A stretch of 40,318 nucleotides of DNA, from positions 1 through 40,318 of the forward strand of contig JAFYWC010000131.1 in assembly GCA_017546585.1 (NCBI GenBank), read 5' to 3'. Position numbers and translations under genes: made by a program. Source of the DNA: Bacteroidales bacterium (lineage in GTDB: Bacteria > Bacteroidota > Bacteroidia > Bacteroidales > UBA932). Positions within the stretch are counted from its first letter, which is position 1; every line of letters begins with the position of its first letter. A model generated the notes under the pieces. That model was given only the letters and a program-made list of their open reading frames with translations, was not told where the DNA came from and ran no database searches. Below, in pieces: positions 8,226-15,270 of this stretch.

Positions 8226-8233
8226 CAAAAATA
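8226..8233 (-). promoter_or_regulatory. -7 box of queA
   Basis: The minus strand reads TATTTTTG, matching TAnnTTTG, about 37 nt before the queA ATG. The -33 element is unclear. Confidence 0.4.
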
Positions 8234-8655
8234 CACAAATCTCACGGATTTTGAAAATCTGTCGAATTAACATAAGTGAATTACAAATGTTAATCTAAAT
8301 TTGTAAAGATGTCTTATATATTTGTAAATTTTGATCGCTATTTATTCAGTTCTGCAACCTTGTTTATAACCATTAAATTATGTAATATAATAATTTCTTA
8401 TTGTTGTTTTATATAACACGATAGTACCTCTAAATCAGTTAGTTATATACTCTCATCTATATAGATGCACTATGTAATACATCTAAACAAGGCTGTTTTA
8501 AGGGTTTTTAGGGTACATTTGGTCCCACAACGTGAGTTTTAATACATCTATATGTGTAATACTCATATATTTAGGCCCAATTATATGATTTATCACTTAA
8601 ATACTGAATCCCCTATTTTTGCTGTCCTGTTTACAAATTTAACCACTCAAACATC

Positions 8656-8705
8656 TTGTCCATTTACATATTTTTCTTTAATTTTGTAACATCAATGATT
8701 ACAAA
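8656..8705 (+). promoter_or_regulatory. Promoter and candidate autoregulatory operator of the XRE gene
   Basis: TTG (8656-8658), 20 nt, TAATTTTG (8679-8686) is a good promoter with a start near 8693. Overlapping it is a dyad, TTTGTAA (8683-8689), 9 nt, TTACAAA (8699-8705), that covers the -7 box, the start site and the initiation region. This is where a self-repressing regulator would be expected to bind. Confidence 0.5.
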
Positions 8706-8706
8706 T

Positions 8707-9138
8707 ATGAACGATAGGTTAAAGCAGTTTCTGGCAGCAGAAAACATCTCACAGGCACAGTTTGCGGACTCGATCAACGTAGTACGCGCAAGCGTCTCAC
8801 ACGTACTCTCGGGAAGGAACAATCCTAGCTATGATTTCATCAAGGCCATAATGGACAACTACCCCACCCTTAATATCGAATGGCTGATGCTCGGCAAGGG
8901 AAAGATGTACAAGGGTGCACAAAAGGAAGAGCCGGCTGTGCTGTTCAACGACCTTTTCGAGGAGACAGAATCTGTCCAGGAATCGCAAATTCCCGAGCCA
9001 CAGGTAACCGTTGAGGAAAATACGCAATTCTCAGCGCTGTCAGAAACTATTGAAAACATTGTAAATCAGCCTGTAAAGCAGCGAAAAGTAAGTAAGATCA
9101 TAGTCTTGTTTGACGACGGCACATTTCAAGAAATGTAA
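8707..9138 (+). CDS. Small XRE-family HTH transcriptional regulator
   Basis: A 143-aa protein with an N-terminal helix-turn-helix (about residues 3-62: DRLKQFLAAENISQAQFADS, then ASVSHVLSGRNNPS). The tail is acidic and probably disordered (about 72-110), and a short C-terminal block ends KIIVLFDDGTFQEM. The HTH is of the phage-repressor/Cro type. No sensor or protease domain is seen. ATG 8707 is chosen because an in-frame ATG at 8695 would be almost at the predicted transcription start. It is followed by pyrD, which has its own -7 box. The target is unknown; repeated TTACAAAT motifs upstream suggest self-control. Similar small XRE proteins are common in Bacteroidales chromosomes. Confidence 0.8.
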   Translation: MNDRLKQFLAAENISQAQFADSINVVRASVSHVLSGRNNPSYDFIKAIMDNYPTLNIEWLMLGKGKMYKGAQKEEPAVLFNDLFEETESVQESQIPEPQVTVEENTQFSALSETIENIVNQPVKQRKVSKIIVLFDDGTFQEM

Positions 9139-9147
9139 TATTTTTAT

Positions 9148-9155
9148 TATATTTG
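9148..9155 (+). promoter_or_regulatory. -7 box of pyrD
   Basis: TATATTTG lies 22 nt before the pyrD ATG. No clear -33 element is visible. Confidence 0.5.
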
Positions 9156-9176
9156 TGTGTTTTAGCATCATAGACT

Positions 9177-10232
9177 ATGTACAAGCATTTCATCAAACCT
9201 ATTCTTTTCCGTTTCAACCCTGAAACTGCCCACAACTTTACATTCTCGGCTCTGTCATTCCTCAGACACGTACCTTTTGCAAGATCCATCATCCGTTCCA
9301 TCTACAAGAAGGAATCACCTAAGCTTGCAAGAGAGGTATTCGGAATCAACTTCCCTAACCCTGTAGGACTTGCAGGAGGTCTTGACAAGAACGGTGAATT
9401 CTATAACGATATGGCAAATTTCGGCTTTGGTTTCGTAGAGATCGGTTCTCTCACACCTAAGCCACAGGACGGAAATCCTAAGCCAAGATGCTTCAGAGTG
9501 CCTGCAGACAAGGCTATCATCAACCGCTTCGGAATCAACAACAAGGGAGTAAGAAATGCTGTAGAACACCTCAAGAAGGTGCGCCCGGAAGTCATTGTTG
9601 CAGCCAACATCTCAAAGAACACAACCAGCATCAACGATGATGCAGCCAAGGACTACGAGAGCTCATTCGCTCTCCTCTACGACTTCGTAGATATGTTCGT
9701 ACTCAACGTATCTTGTCCTAATGTGGTGGGACTCACCTCTTTACAGGACATTTCATTTCTTTCAGACATCGTTGACAGACTCCTCGAACTCAGACGTTAC
9801 TACGACACATACAGACCTATCCTTCTCAAGGTGTCACCAGACCTTTCTACAGAGCAGCTTGACGACATCGTAGACTACTGTCTCAGATCAGGAATCGACG
9901 GAATCGTTGCAGGAAACACTACAAGAAGCCGCGAGGGCCTCACTCTCGACGAGAAGAAGATCGAGAAGATCGGCAACGGAGGTATGTCAGGCAAGCCTGT
10001 ACACAAGAAGAACGTAGAACTCGTAAAATATATCAGCAAGAGATCAGGAGGTAAACTTCCTATCGTGGGCGTAGGAGGCATTATGTCAGGCGAAGACGCC
10101 AAGAGAATGCTTGACGCAGGTGCATCTCTCGTGGAGATCTACTCAGGATTCATTTTTGAAGGTCCTGGCCTTGTAAAGCAGATCCTCACATATCTTGAAA
10201 CAGAACAGGAAACAACTGTAAACGAGGCTTGA
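9177..10232 (+). CDS. pyrD: Dihydroorotate dehydrogenase, class 2-like (quinone-linked)
   Basis: A 351-aa flavoprotein oxidising dihydroorotate to orotate in pyrimidine synthesis. The roughly 45-residue amphipathic N-terminal extension (MYKHFIKPILFRFNPE...) is typical of class 2 enzymes, which dock to the inner membrane and feed quinones. FMN and substrate motifs: NPVGLAGGLDKNGE (61-74), GSLTPKPQDGNPKPR (90-104), RFGINNKG and GVGGI. The catalytic-base loop reads NVSCPNVVGL with Cys180, where class 2 enzymes such as E. coli normally carry Ser and class 1 carry Cys. There is no pyrK next to it. It is followed one base later by cinA, so the two are likely cotranscribed. Confidence 0.92.
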   Translation: MYKHFIKPILFRFNPETAHNFTFSALSFLRHVPFARSIIRSIYKKESPKLAREVFGINFPNPVGLAGGLDKNGEFYNDMANFGFGFVEIGSLTPKPQDGNPKPRCFRVPADKAIINRFGINNKGVRNAVEHLKKVRPEVIVAANISKNTTSINDDAAKDYESSFALLYDFVDMFVLNVSCPNVVGLTSLQDISFLSDIVDRLLELRRYYDTYRPILLKVSPDLSTEQLDDIVDYCLRSGIDGIVAGNTTRSREGLTLDEKKIEKIGNGGMSGKPVHKKNVELVKYISKRSGGKLPIVGVGGIMSGEDAKRMLDAGASLVEIYSGFIFEGPGLVKQILTYLETEQETTVNEA

Positions 10233-10233
10233 T

Positions 10234-11508
10234 ATGACACAGGCCTCCATCTGCACAATCGGAGATGAGATCCTCATAGGACAGATCGTCGACACAAATT
10301 CATCACATATATCAAGAGCGCTTAACTCATTGGGAGTCAAGGTGACACGTATGGTTTCCATCGGAGACGACCAGGATACCATCATATCCTCGCTCACCCA
10401 GGAACTCAAGCAGAACGACATCGTGATCGTCACTGGAGGACTTGGTCCGACAAAGGACGACATCACCAAGACTGCGCTGGCAAAACTGTCTGGCTCAGAG
10501 GCATACAAGACCGATGAGAGACAGTTGGAAATCATACATAGAATATTGAGTTCCAGAGGTTTGGATGTCCTTGATATCAATAAGGCCCAGGCTTCTGTAC
10601 CAGATACCTGCGAAGTTATTCCAAACAAGCTTGGAACTGCACCTATTATGGTATTCCGCTTCGATGAAGCAGTATTGGGGCATAAATCCACTCTATATTC
10701 GCTTCCTGGAGTGCCCTTTGAGGCAATTGGAGCCTTGAATGACGTCCTTGCAGACATCAAGGAGCATAATTCGCTCTCTGACATATACCACAAGACTGTG
10801 ATGACATTCGGCATCGCCGAGTCAGCCCTATCGAATATGATCGAGGAATGGGAGGATTCTCTGCCTGAAGATATGCATCTCGCATACCTTCCTAATCCGC
10901 TCACTGGAGTGCGTCTCAGACTATCTATATATGGAGGTGTAAAGGAGGAGCAGGAGGCACGAATTGACGCTGAATTGGCCAAACTGAAGCCTATACTGGG
11001 CCATTCACTCTACTCATTCGAGGATGATACCCTGGAGTCCTGCATCGGAAAGATGCTCAAGGAGCACGGAAAGACCATTTCAGCGGCTGAATCCTGCACA
11101 GGAGGAACTATTGCGGCCCTGCTTACATCGGTTGCAGGATCATCGGAATACTTTTTGGGTTCTGTGACCTCCTATGCGAACAGTGTAAAGACAAGAGTAT
11201 TGGGAGTACCTGAGAAAATAATCGCCGAACACGGAGCTGTCAGCAGCGAATGCGTAGCTGCAATGGCGGAGGGAGTACGCAGGCTGAACGGAAGCGACTA
11301 TGCAGTCGCGACGTCAGGCATTGCGGGTCCCGGAGGCGGAAGCGAAGCGAAGCCGGTGGGCCTTGTATGGATAGGAATCAGCACTCCGAACGGTACAGAG
11401 ACCCACAAAATGCTCTTCAAAGGAGACCGCAAGCGTAACATCGAGAGATTTGCCGCAAATGCTCTCAATATTTTGAGGGTTAAACTTGTAAATGAACTAA
11501 ACCACTAA
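10234..11508 (+). CDS. cinA: CinA-like protein: pyrophosphatase domain plus nicotinamide-nucleotide amidase
   Basis: A 424-aa two-domain protein. The N-terminal MoCF/COG1058 domain (about 1-170) has IGDEILIGQIVDTNS and VTGGLGPTKDD, linked in the family to ADP-ribose/NAD breakdown. The C-terminal PncC domain (about 265-424) has AESCTGG (285-291), SYANSVK and TSGIAGPGGG, which deamidates NMN to NaMN in pyridine nucleotide salvage. The length is usual for the fused form. The ATG starts one base after the pyrD stop (TGATATG), so translation is probably coupled. Confidence 0.92.
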   Translation: MTQASICTIGDEILIGQIVDTNSSHISRALNSLGVKVTRMVSIGDDQDTIISSLTQELKQNDIVIVTGGLGPTKDDITKTALAKLSGSEAYKTDERQLEIIHRILSSRGLDVLDINKAQASVPDTCEVIPNKLGTAPIMVFRFDEAVLGHKSTLYSLPGVPFEAIGALNDVLADIKEHNSLSDIYHKTVMTFGIAESALSNMIEEWEDSLPEDMHLAYLPNPLTGVRLRLSIYGGVKEEQEARIDAELAKLKPILGHSLYSFEDDTLESCIGKMLKEHGKTISAAESCTGGTIAALLTSVAGSSEYFLGSVTSYANSVKTRVLGVPEKIIAEHGAVSSECVAAMAEGVRRLNGSDYAVATSGIAGPGGGSEAKPVGLVWIGISTPNGTETHKMLFKGDRKRNIERFAANALNILRVKLVNELNH

Positions 11509-11522
11509 TAATCAACATATAC

Positions 11523-11557
11523 AACAAGTTTGTTTTTATTAATAACATTTTTGTTAT
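11523..11557. promoter_or_regulatory. AT-rich double palindrome before the EamA gene
   Basis: AACAAGTTTGTTTTTATTA (11523-11541) is followed by TAACATTTTTGTTAT (11543-11557). Both are short AACA/TGTT dyads. A 14-bp part of the first and the reverse complement of the whole second recur between valS and the thioesterase gene at 18586-18626. Function unknown. Confidence 0.35.
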
Positions 11558-11587
11558 ATGTATAAATGTTAACCATAGGCAAAAATT

Positions 11588-12523
11588 ATGACCACTTCAG
11601 CACGCAAAAAGAAGAGACTTTCAAGGATCAAGGGCATTTTCTATGCTGTACTGTCCTCTGCCTCATTCGGATTCTCACCGCTGTTCAGCGTTGACCTTAT
11701 GCGTGCCGGATTGTCCAATTGTGAGGTACTCACCTACCGTTGGCTCACTGCCGCAATCGGACTTTTTGCCTTCGCAATGTACAAGAAAAGATCTCTCAAG
11801 ATAGCATCTGCTGAAGAGTTCTGGAAGATAGTTCTCCTCAGTGCTCTCCGCTCGATAACTGCTATAACTCTCCTCATCGGATTCGCCAACATCTCAAGCG
11901 GTGTGGCTTCGACGATCAACTTTATGTATCCGGTTGTAGTGGCAGCCTGTATGATGCTCTTCTTTGGAGAAAGGAAATCCCCTATCACCATAGGTGCCAT
12001 CCTTGTCGCGATCTTCGGAGTCTACCTCCTTGCTTCCGGTCACGGACTTATCATCCCAGGAGGAAACACAAAACTCGGACTTATCTGCTCAATCATATCT
12101 GCATTCTCATTCGCTGCATATTATATATGTCTGCAGAAGACAAAGGCCGACAAGATAGAGTCTACTAAATTTACATCCTGGATGTCGCTCTTCAGCGCAT
12201 TCTACTTCTTTGCAGGCTCGTTGATATTCGACGGCCAGATGGTCAGATTCGTAACTGAAGGCAGACTTTGGATCTACATCCTCGGACTCGGACTCTGGGC
12301 AACTATGATTTCCAACTTCGCAGGAGTAAAGGCTGTAAGACGCATCGGCCCTACCCTCACCTCTATTTTAGGTGCACTTCAGCCGCTGACAGCAGTCCTC
12401 CTCGGAATCCTGTTCCTCGGTGAGCATATCGGCATCAAGACGATTGTAGGTATCATTCTGATACTTGTGGCAGTAATCGTGATTGTCGTGCACCAGCAGA
12501 AGATGCACGCAAATGAGCATTAG
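11588..12523 (+). CDS. EamA/DMT-family transporter
   Basis: A 311-aa inner-membrane protein with ten predicted hydrophobic helices in two EamA repeats. GIFYAVLSSASFGFSPLFSV opens repeat 1, and a second repeat starts near residue 157 (LGLICSIISAFSFAAYYIC). The end of the second repeat has the typical PLTAVLLGILFLGE. Drug/metabolite transporters of this type export small metabolites or amino acids; the substrate is unknown. The stop codon overlaps the stop of the convergent dipeptidase gene by two bases, so there is no room for a terminator between them. Confidence 0.88.
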   Translation: MTTSARKKKRLSRIKGIFYAVLSSASFGFSPLFSVDLMRAGLSNCEVLTYRWLTAAIGLFAFAMYKKRSLKIASAEEFWKIVLLSALRSITAITLLIGFANISSGVASTINFMYPVVVAACMMLFFGERKSPITIGAILVAIFGVYLLASGHGLIIPGGNTKLGLICSIISAFSFAAYYICLQKTKADKIESTKFTSWMSLFSAFYFFAGSLIFDGQMVRFVTEGRLWIYILGLGLWATMISNFAGVKAVRRIGPTLTSILGALQPLTAVLLGILFLGEHIGIKTIVGIILILVAVIVIVVHQQKMHANEH

Positions 12524-13587
12524 GATGCCGACAGCACCCTGAAGAAGTTTGCTCCGGCTATCTTTCTCAAATCCTCTTCGGTATATCCCCTCAAAGCCAG
12601 TTCCTCAAACAGAACAGGCATCATAGATATATCCTCAAGTCCTTCAGGTACCACTTCGATTCCGTCGAAATCAGATCCGATTCCTACGTGATCAATGCCG
12701 ACAAGTTCGACAACGTGATCTATGTGGTCAGCTATCAGCTTGAATGAAGGGCGTTTGAGAGCAAGCAACTGGCTCTGGACATCATTCCAGGCCTTTCTCT
12801 TGTCAGGATCAGCAGGGTCCTTTATGAACTCCGCCTCCACCTGTTCTCCATATTCCGCTATTCCGGACGCATTCAGCACTTTGCCGAACTCTGCATCAAG
12901 AAACAGCGGATAGAAGTTCACCTGCACGACTCCACCGTTCTGAGCAAGAGCCTTGATCATATCATCCGTCATATTTCTCGGATGAGAAGACAGTGCTCTG
13001 CAGCAGGAATGGGTAGCGACGACAGGCTTTGATGAATACTTCAGGACATCATAGAATGACGCATCAGATATGTGGGACACATCTATGAGCATTCCCATCC
13101 TGTTCATTTCCGCTATGACTTCCCTTCCGAATGGACTGACTCCGTTCCATCTTTTGGCTGAAGCACAGGAATCACAGATTTCATTGTCCTTGGAATGGCA
13201 TAATGTCATATAGCGGACGCCTGCATCGTAGAAATGATGCAGACGGTCGATGGATTTTCCGAGCGGAGAACCGTTCTCCAGTCCCAGAAATACAGAAAAA
13301 AGTCCATTCTCCTTGTTTGTATACGCATCCTTCTCTGAAACTGCCAGAGCAGCCTTGTCCGGATGTGCCTTCAACACCTGCTGTACGGCTTCAAGCAGCC
13401 TTCCTGCATACTCGAACGCAGCCTCACCCTCTAAAGAAGCTGGAGTGTAAAGGGCAAAAAAAGCACCGTCGACTCCCCCTTTCTTAAGTTTGGGGAAGTC
13501 GACCTGTGCATATTCATTATCCAGATTCAGATCCCTCAAACGAAGAATCTGAGATGGCGTATCGCAATGAGAATCAAGGACAAACAT
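12520..13587 (-). CDS. Membrane dipeptidase family protein (peptidase M19)
   Basis: A 355-aa metal-dependent dipeptidase. Zinc ligands are recognisable: DSHCDT at residues 5-10 (HxD), a Glu in LGLENGS, and the His pair in DVSHISDASF and VVATHSCCRAL. The C-terminal GIDHVGIGSDFDGI is the M19 signature. There is no signal peptide, so it is probably cytoplasmic, hydrolysing dipeptides, perhaps from peptidoglycan or imported peptides. Its ATG overlaps the stop of the upstream DUF2807 gene by one base (TAATG), indicating coupled translation. This is the last gene of the long minus-strand run. Confidence 0.92.
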   Translation of the reverse strand: MFVLDSHCDTPSQILRLRDLNLDNEYAQVDFPKLKKGGVDGAFFALYTPASLEGEAAFEYAGRLLEAVQQVLKAHPDKAALAVSEKDAYTNKENGLFSVFLGLENGSPLGKSIDRLHHFYDAGVRYMTLCHSKDNEICDSCASAKRWNGVSPFGREVIAEMNRMGMLIDVSHISDASFYDVLKYSSKPVVATHSCCRALSSHPRNMTDDMIKALAQNGGVVQVNFYPLFLDAEFGKVLNASGIAEYGEQVEAEFIKDPADPDKRKAWNDVQSQLLALKRPSFKLIADHIDHVVELVGIDHVGIGSDFDGIEVVPEGLEDISMMPVLFEELALRGYTEEDLRKIAGANFFRVLSAS

Positions 13588-14504
13588 TATTTTCTCTTAG
13601 GATCGTCAGCCTTGATGAGAGTTGAGTTGACGATTCTGTCAACCTCGATATAAGGAGCTCTCTTGAATGTGAGCATTGAACCGCCTGTAAGGTTCACCTT
13701 GATCTTCTCTGTCACGTTGAAGTGGCACTTTGCAGAACCTGAGAGAACAGCCTCTCCGTCCTGAGCCTCGAGAAGCTCTGCGTCAGTTCTTGACATTCCC
13801 GCTGCTGTAACCTTCACAAGAGAAGCTACACCTGAAATGTGAGACTCTGATCCAGAAGCTGCGTTGACCTCCAAAGTCTGAAGGTCAGCCTTCATATCAA
13901 CGAGTGCATTTCCAGACACGTTGAGGAATGCGTTACCGCCCTTCTGTGTAAGAGACACCTTTGAAGCATTTGAAGCGTTGAGATAAAGCTTGCTTGCAAC
14001 ATTGAATGTACCTGTGAACTGTACTCCCTTTGAAACGTTCACCTCTGCAGTCGAGCAGCTTACGTTGATCTGAGATACGACCACGCTGCCGTCCATAGTC
14101 AAAGTGAAGTTCTCTGAATAGATGTCATCAGAACCTACCAACTTAACCTTCTCGGTCAGTATCAAATGGTTAAGTTCAGGCATATAAATCTCTGCTTCAA
14201 GCACTGGCTCTGCAGCGCCCTTCTGCTTGAGTTCCTTCTTAAGCTCTGGAGTATAACCTTTCTCATCAAGAGCGAGATAGAGAGTACCGTTCTTCACGTA
14301 AGACTGAACGTGTGCAGCGATTCTCTCGTCAGTGATCAGTTTCACACCATAGTGCTCAGCCTTCACGAGTCTGATGATGAACTTATCCTCTACCTTCACA
14401 GTAGAGAACTTCTCAAAATCCTTGTCCTGCACAAGCTGCGGCTGTGCAAAGGCAGCAACGCAGCTGAAAAGCATAGCCACTGCAAGAATCATTGACTTCT
14501 TCAT
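13587..14504 (-). CDS. Secreted GIN-domain protein (DUF2807)
   Basis: A 305-aa protein with a signal peptide (about 1-20, ending AFAQ). The rest is a repetitive beta-helix in which short strands alternate (FSTVKVEDKFIIRL, then LYLNASNASKVSL, FLNVSGNALVDM, VNAASGSESHISG). This is the putative auto-transporter adhesin head GIN domain common in Bacteroidetes. Location is periplasmic or outer surface. It has no enzyme motif and its role is unknown. It lies 17 nt after rlmB and overlaps the dipeptidase start. Confidence 0.82.
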   Translation of the reverse strand: MKKSMILAVAMLFSCVAAFAQPQLVQDKDFEKFSTVKVEDKFIIRLVKAEHYGVKLITDERIAAHVQSYVKNGTLYLALDEKGYTPELKKELKQKGAAEPVLEAEIYMPELNHLILTEKVKLVGSDDIYSENFTLTMDGSVVVSQINVSCSTAEVNVSKGVQFTGTFNVASKLYLNASNASKVSLTQKGGNAFLNVSGNALVDMKADLQTLEVNAASGSESHISGVASLVKVTAAGMSRTDAELLEAQDGEAVLSGSAKCHFNVTEKIKVNLTGGSMLTFKRAPYIEVDRIVNSTLIKADDPKRK

Positions 14505-14521
14505 AACGATATAGTTTAATA

Positions 14522-15268
14522 TTATTTTCTAATTCTCTGTCTTACAGCCTCATACATAAGGACAGCTGAAGCGACTGACACATTGAGCGAAGTGATCTCG
14601 CCTGCCATTGGGATAGCAGCCTTCTCATCAGCGAGGTCAAGCATAGCCTGTGAGATACCTTTGCCCTCTGAACCCATAATGATTGCGCAAGGACCTGTCA
14701 TATCCACATCGTAGATAAGGTTCTCTGTCTTCTCTGTAGCAGCGATGAGCTTGAATCCGCTCTGCTGGAGATAGTAAGCAGCAACTCTGAGGTTAGGAAC
14801 CTTGCAGGTATCCATTCTCATAAGTGCGCCGGCCGATGCCTTCACTGCGTCTGCATTGATGGCTGCACCACCCTTTGCCGGTACGATGATACCCTGACCG
14901 CCTGCACACTCGAGGCTTCTTGCGATCGCTCCAAGGTTTCTCACATCGCTTACTCCGTCAAGAATCACGAGGAGAGGATTCTGGCTTGATCCGAGAGCAT
15001 TGTTCACAAGCTGCTCAATATCAACGTAGTCGATCTGAGAGATGTATGCGAGTACACCCTGATGAGCGCCTCTGACTGCTCTGTTCAATCTTTCTCCAGG
15101 TACGAACTGGAAAGGAATCTCGTTATTCTTCAAAAGTTCCATCAGCTCACGGAACTGAGGACCCTCAAGACCCTGCTTAAGCAAAACCTTGTCGAACTTT
15201 CTGCCCGCCTTTACTGCCTCCAGTACCGGATGCATACCAAACAGATACTGCATTTTTTTCTCTTCCAT
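14522..15268 (-). CDS. rlmB: 23S rRNA (guanosine-2'-O-)-methyltransferase RlmB-like (SpoU/TrmH)
   Basis: A 248-aa SPOUT methyltransferase. It has an N-terminal L30e-like substrate-binding domain (YLFGMHPVLEAVKAGR..., AHQGVLAYI) and a C-terminal knotted SAM domain. Motif 1 is DVRNLGAIARSLECAG, motif 2 IIMGSEGKGIS and motif 3 SLNVSVASAVLMYE. The family methylates the 2'-OH of G2251 in the 23S P loop. A second start at Met6 (MQYLFG) is possible. The start lies two bases after the ABC-F stop. Confidence 0.9.
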   Translation of the reverse strand: MEEKKMQYLFGMHPVLEAVKAGRKFDKVLLKQGLEGPQFRELMELLKNNEIPFQFVPGERLNRAVRGAHQGVLAYISQIDYVDIEQLVNNALGSSQNPLLVILDGVSDVRNLGAIARSLECAGGQGIIVPAKGGAAINADAVKASAGALMRMDTCKVPNLRVAAYYLQQSGFKLIAATEKTENLIYDVDMTGPCAIIMGSEGKGISQAMLDLADEKAAIPMAGEITSLNVSVASAVLMYEAVRQRIRK

Positions 15269-15270
15269 AT

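Larger units (their letters stand above)
8189..8706. other. AT-rich 500-bp regulatory region between queA and the XRE regulator
   Basis: No open frame or RNA gene is recognised. The region is rich in short symmetric motifs. TTACAAAT or its complement occurs five times (8281, 8299, 8320, 8631, 8699). A 14-bp palindrome, CATCTATATAGATG, is at 8454-8467. An 11-bp direct repeat, TAATACATCTA, is at 8475-8485 and 8540-8550. A stray -7 match (TACATTTG, 8514-8521) could start a long leader for the downstream regulator. Confidence 0.5.

Noticed and set aside
8189-8706. tRNA, riboswitch or CRISPR array in the AT-rich gap
   Set aside because: There is no cloverleaf, no known aptamer core and no regular spacer-repeat pattern. 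The repeats present are short and irregular.
10143-10982. 279-codon minus-strand ORF opposite cinA
   Set aside because: It is a shadow of cinA codon usage, Ser-rich without family features.
14522-15268. rlmB as a resistance-type rRNA methylase
   Set aside because: The motifs are those of the ordinary SpoU RlmB/TrmH housekeeping group.
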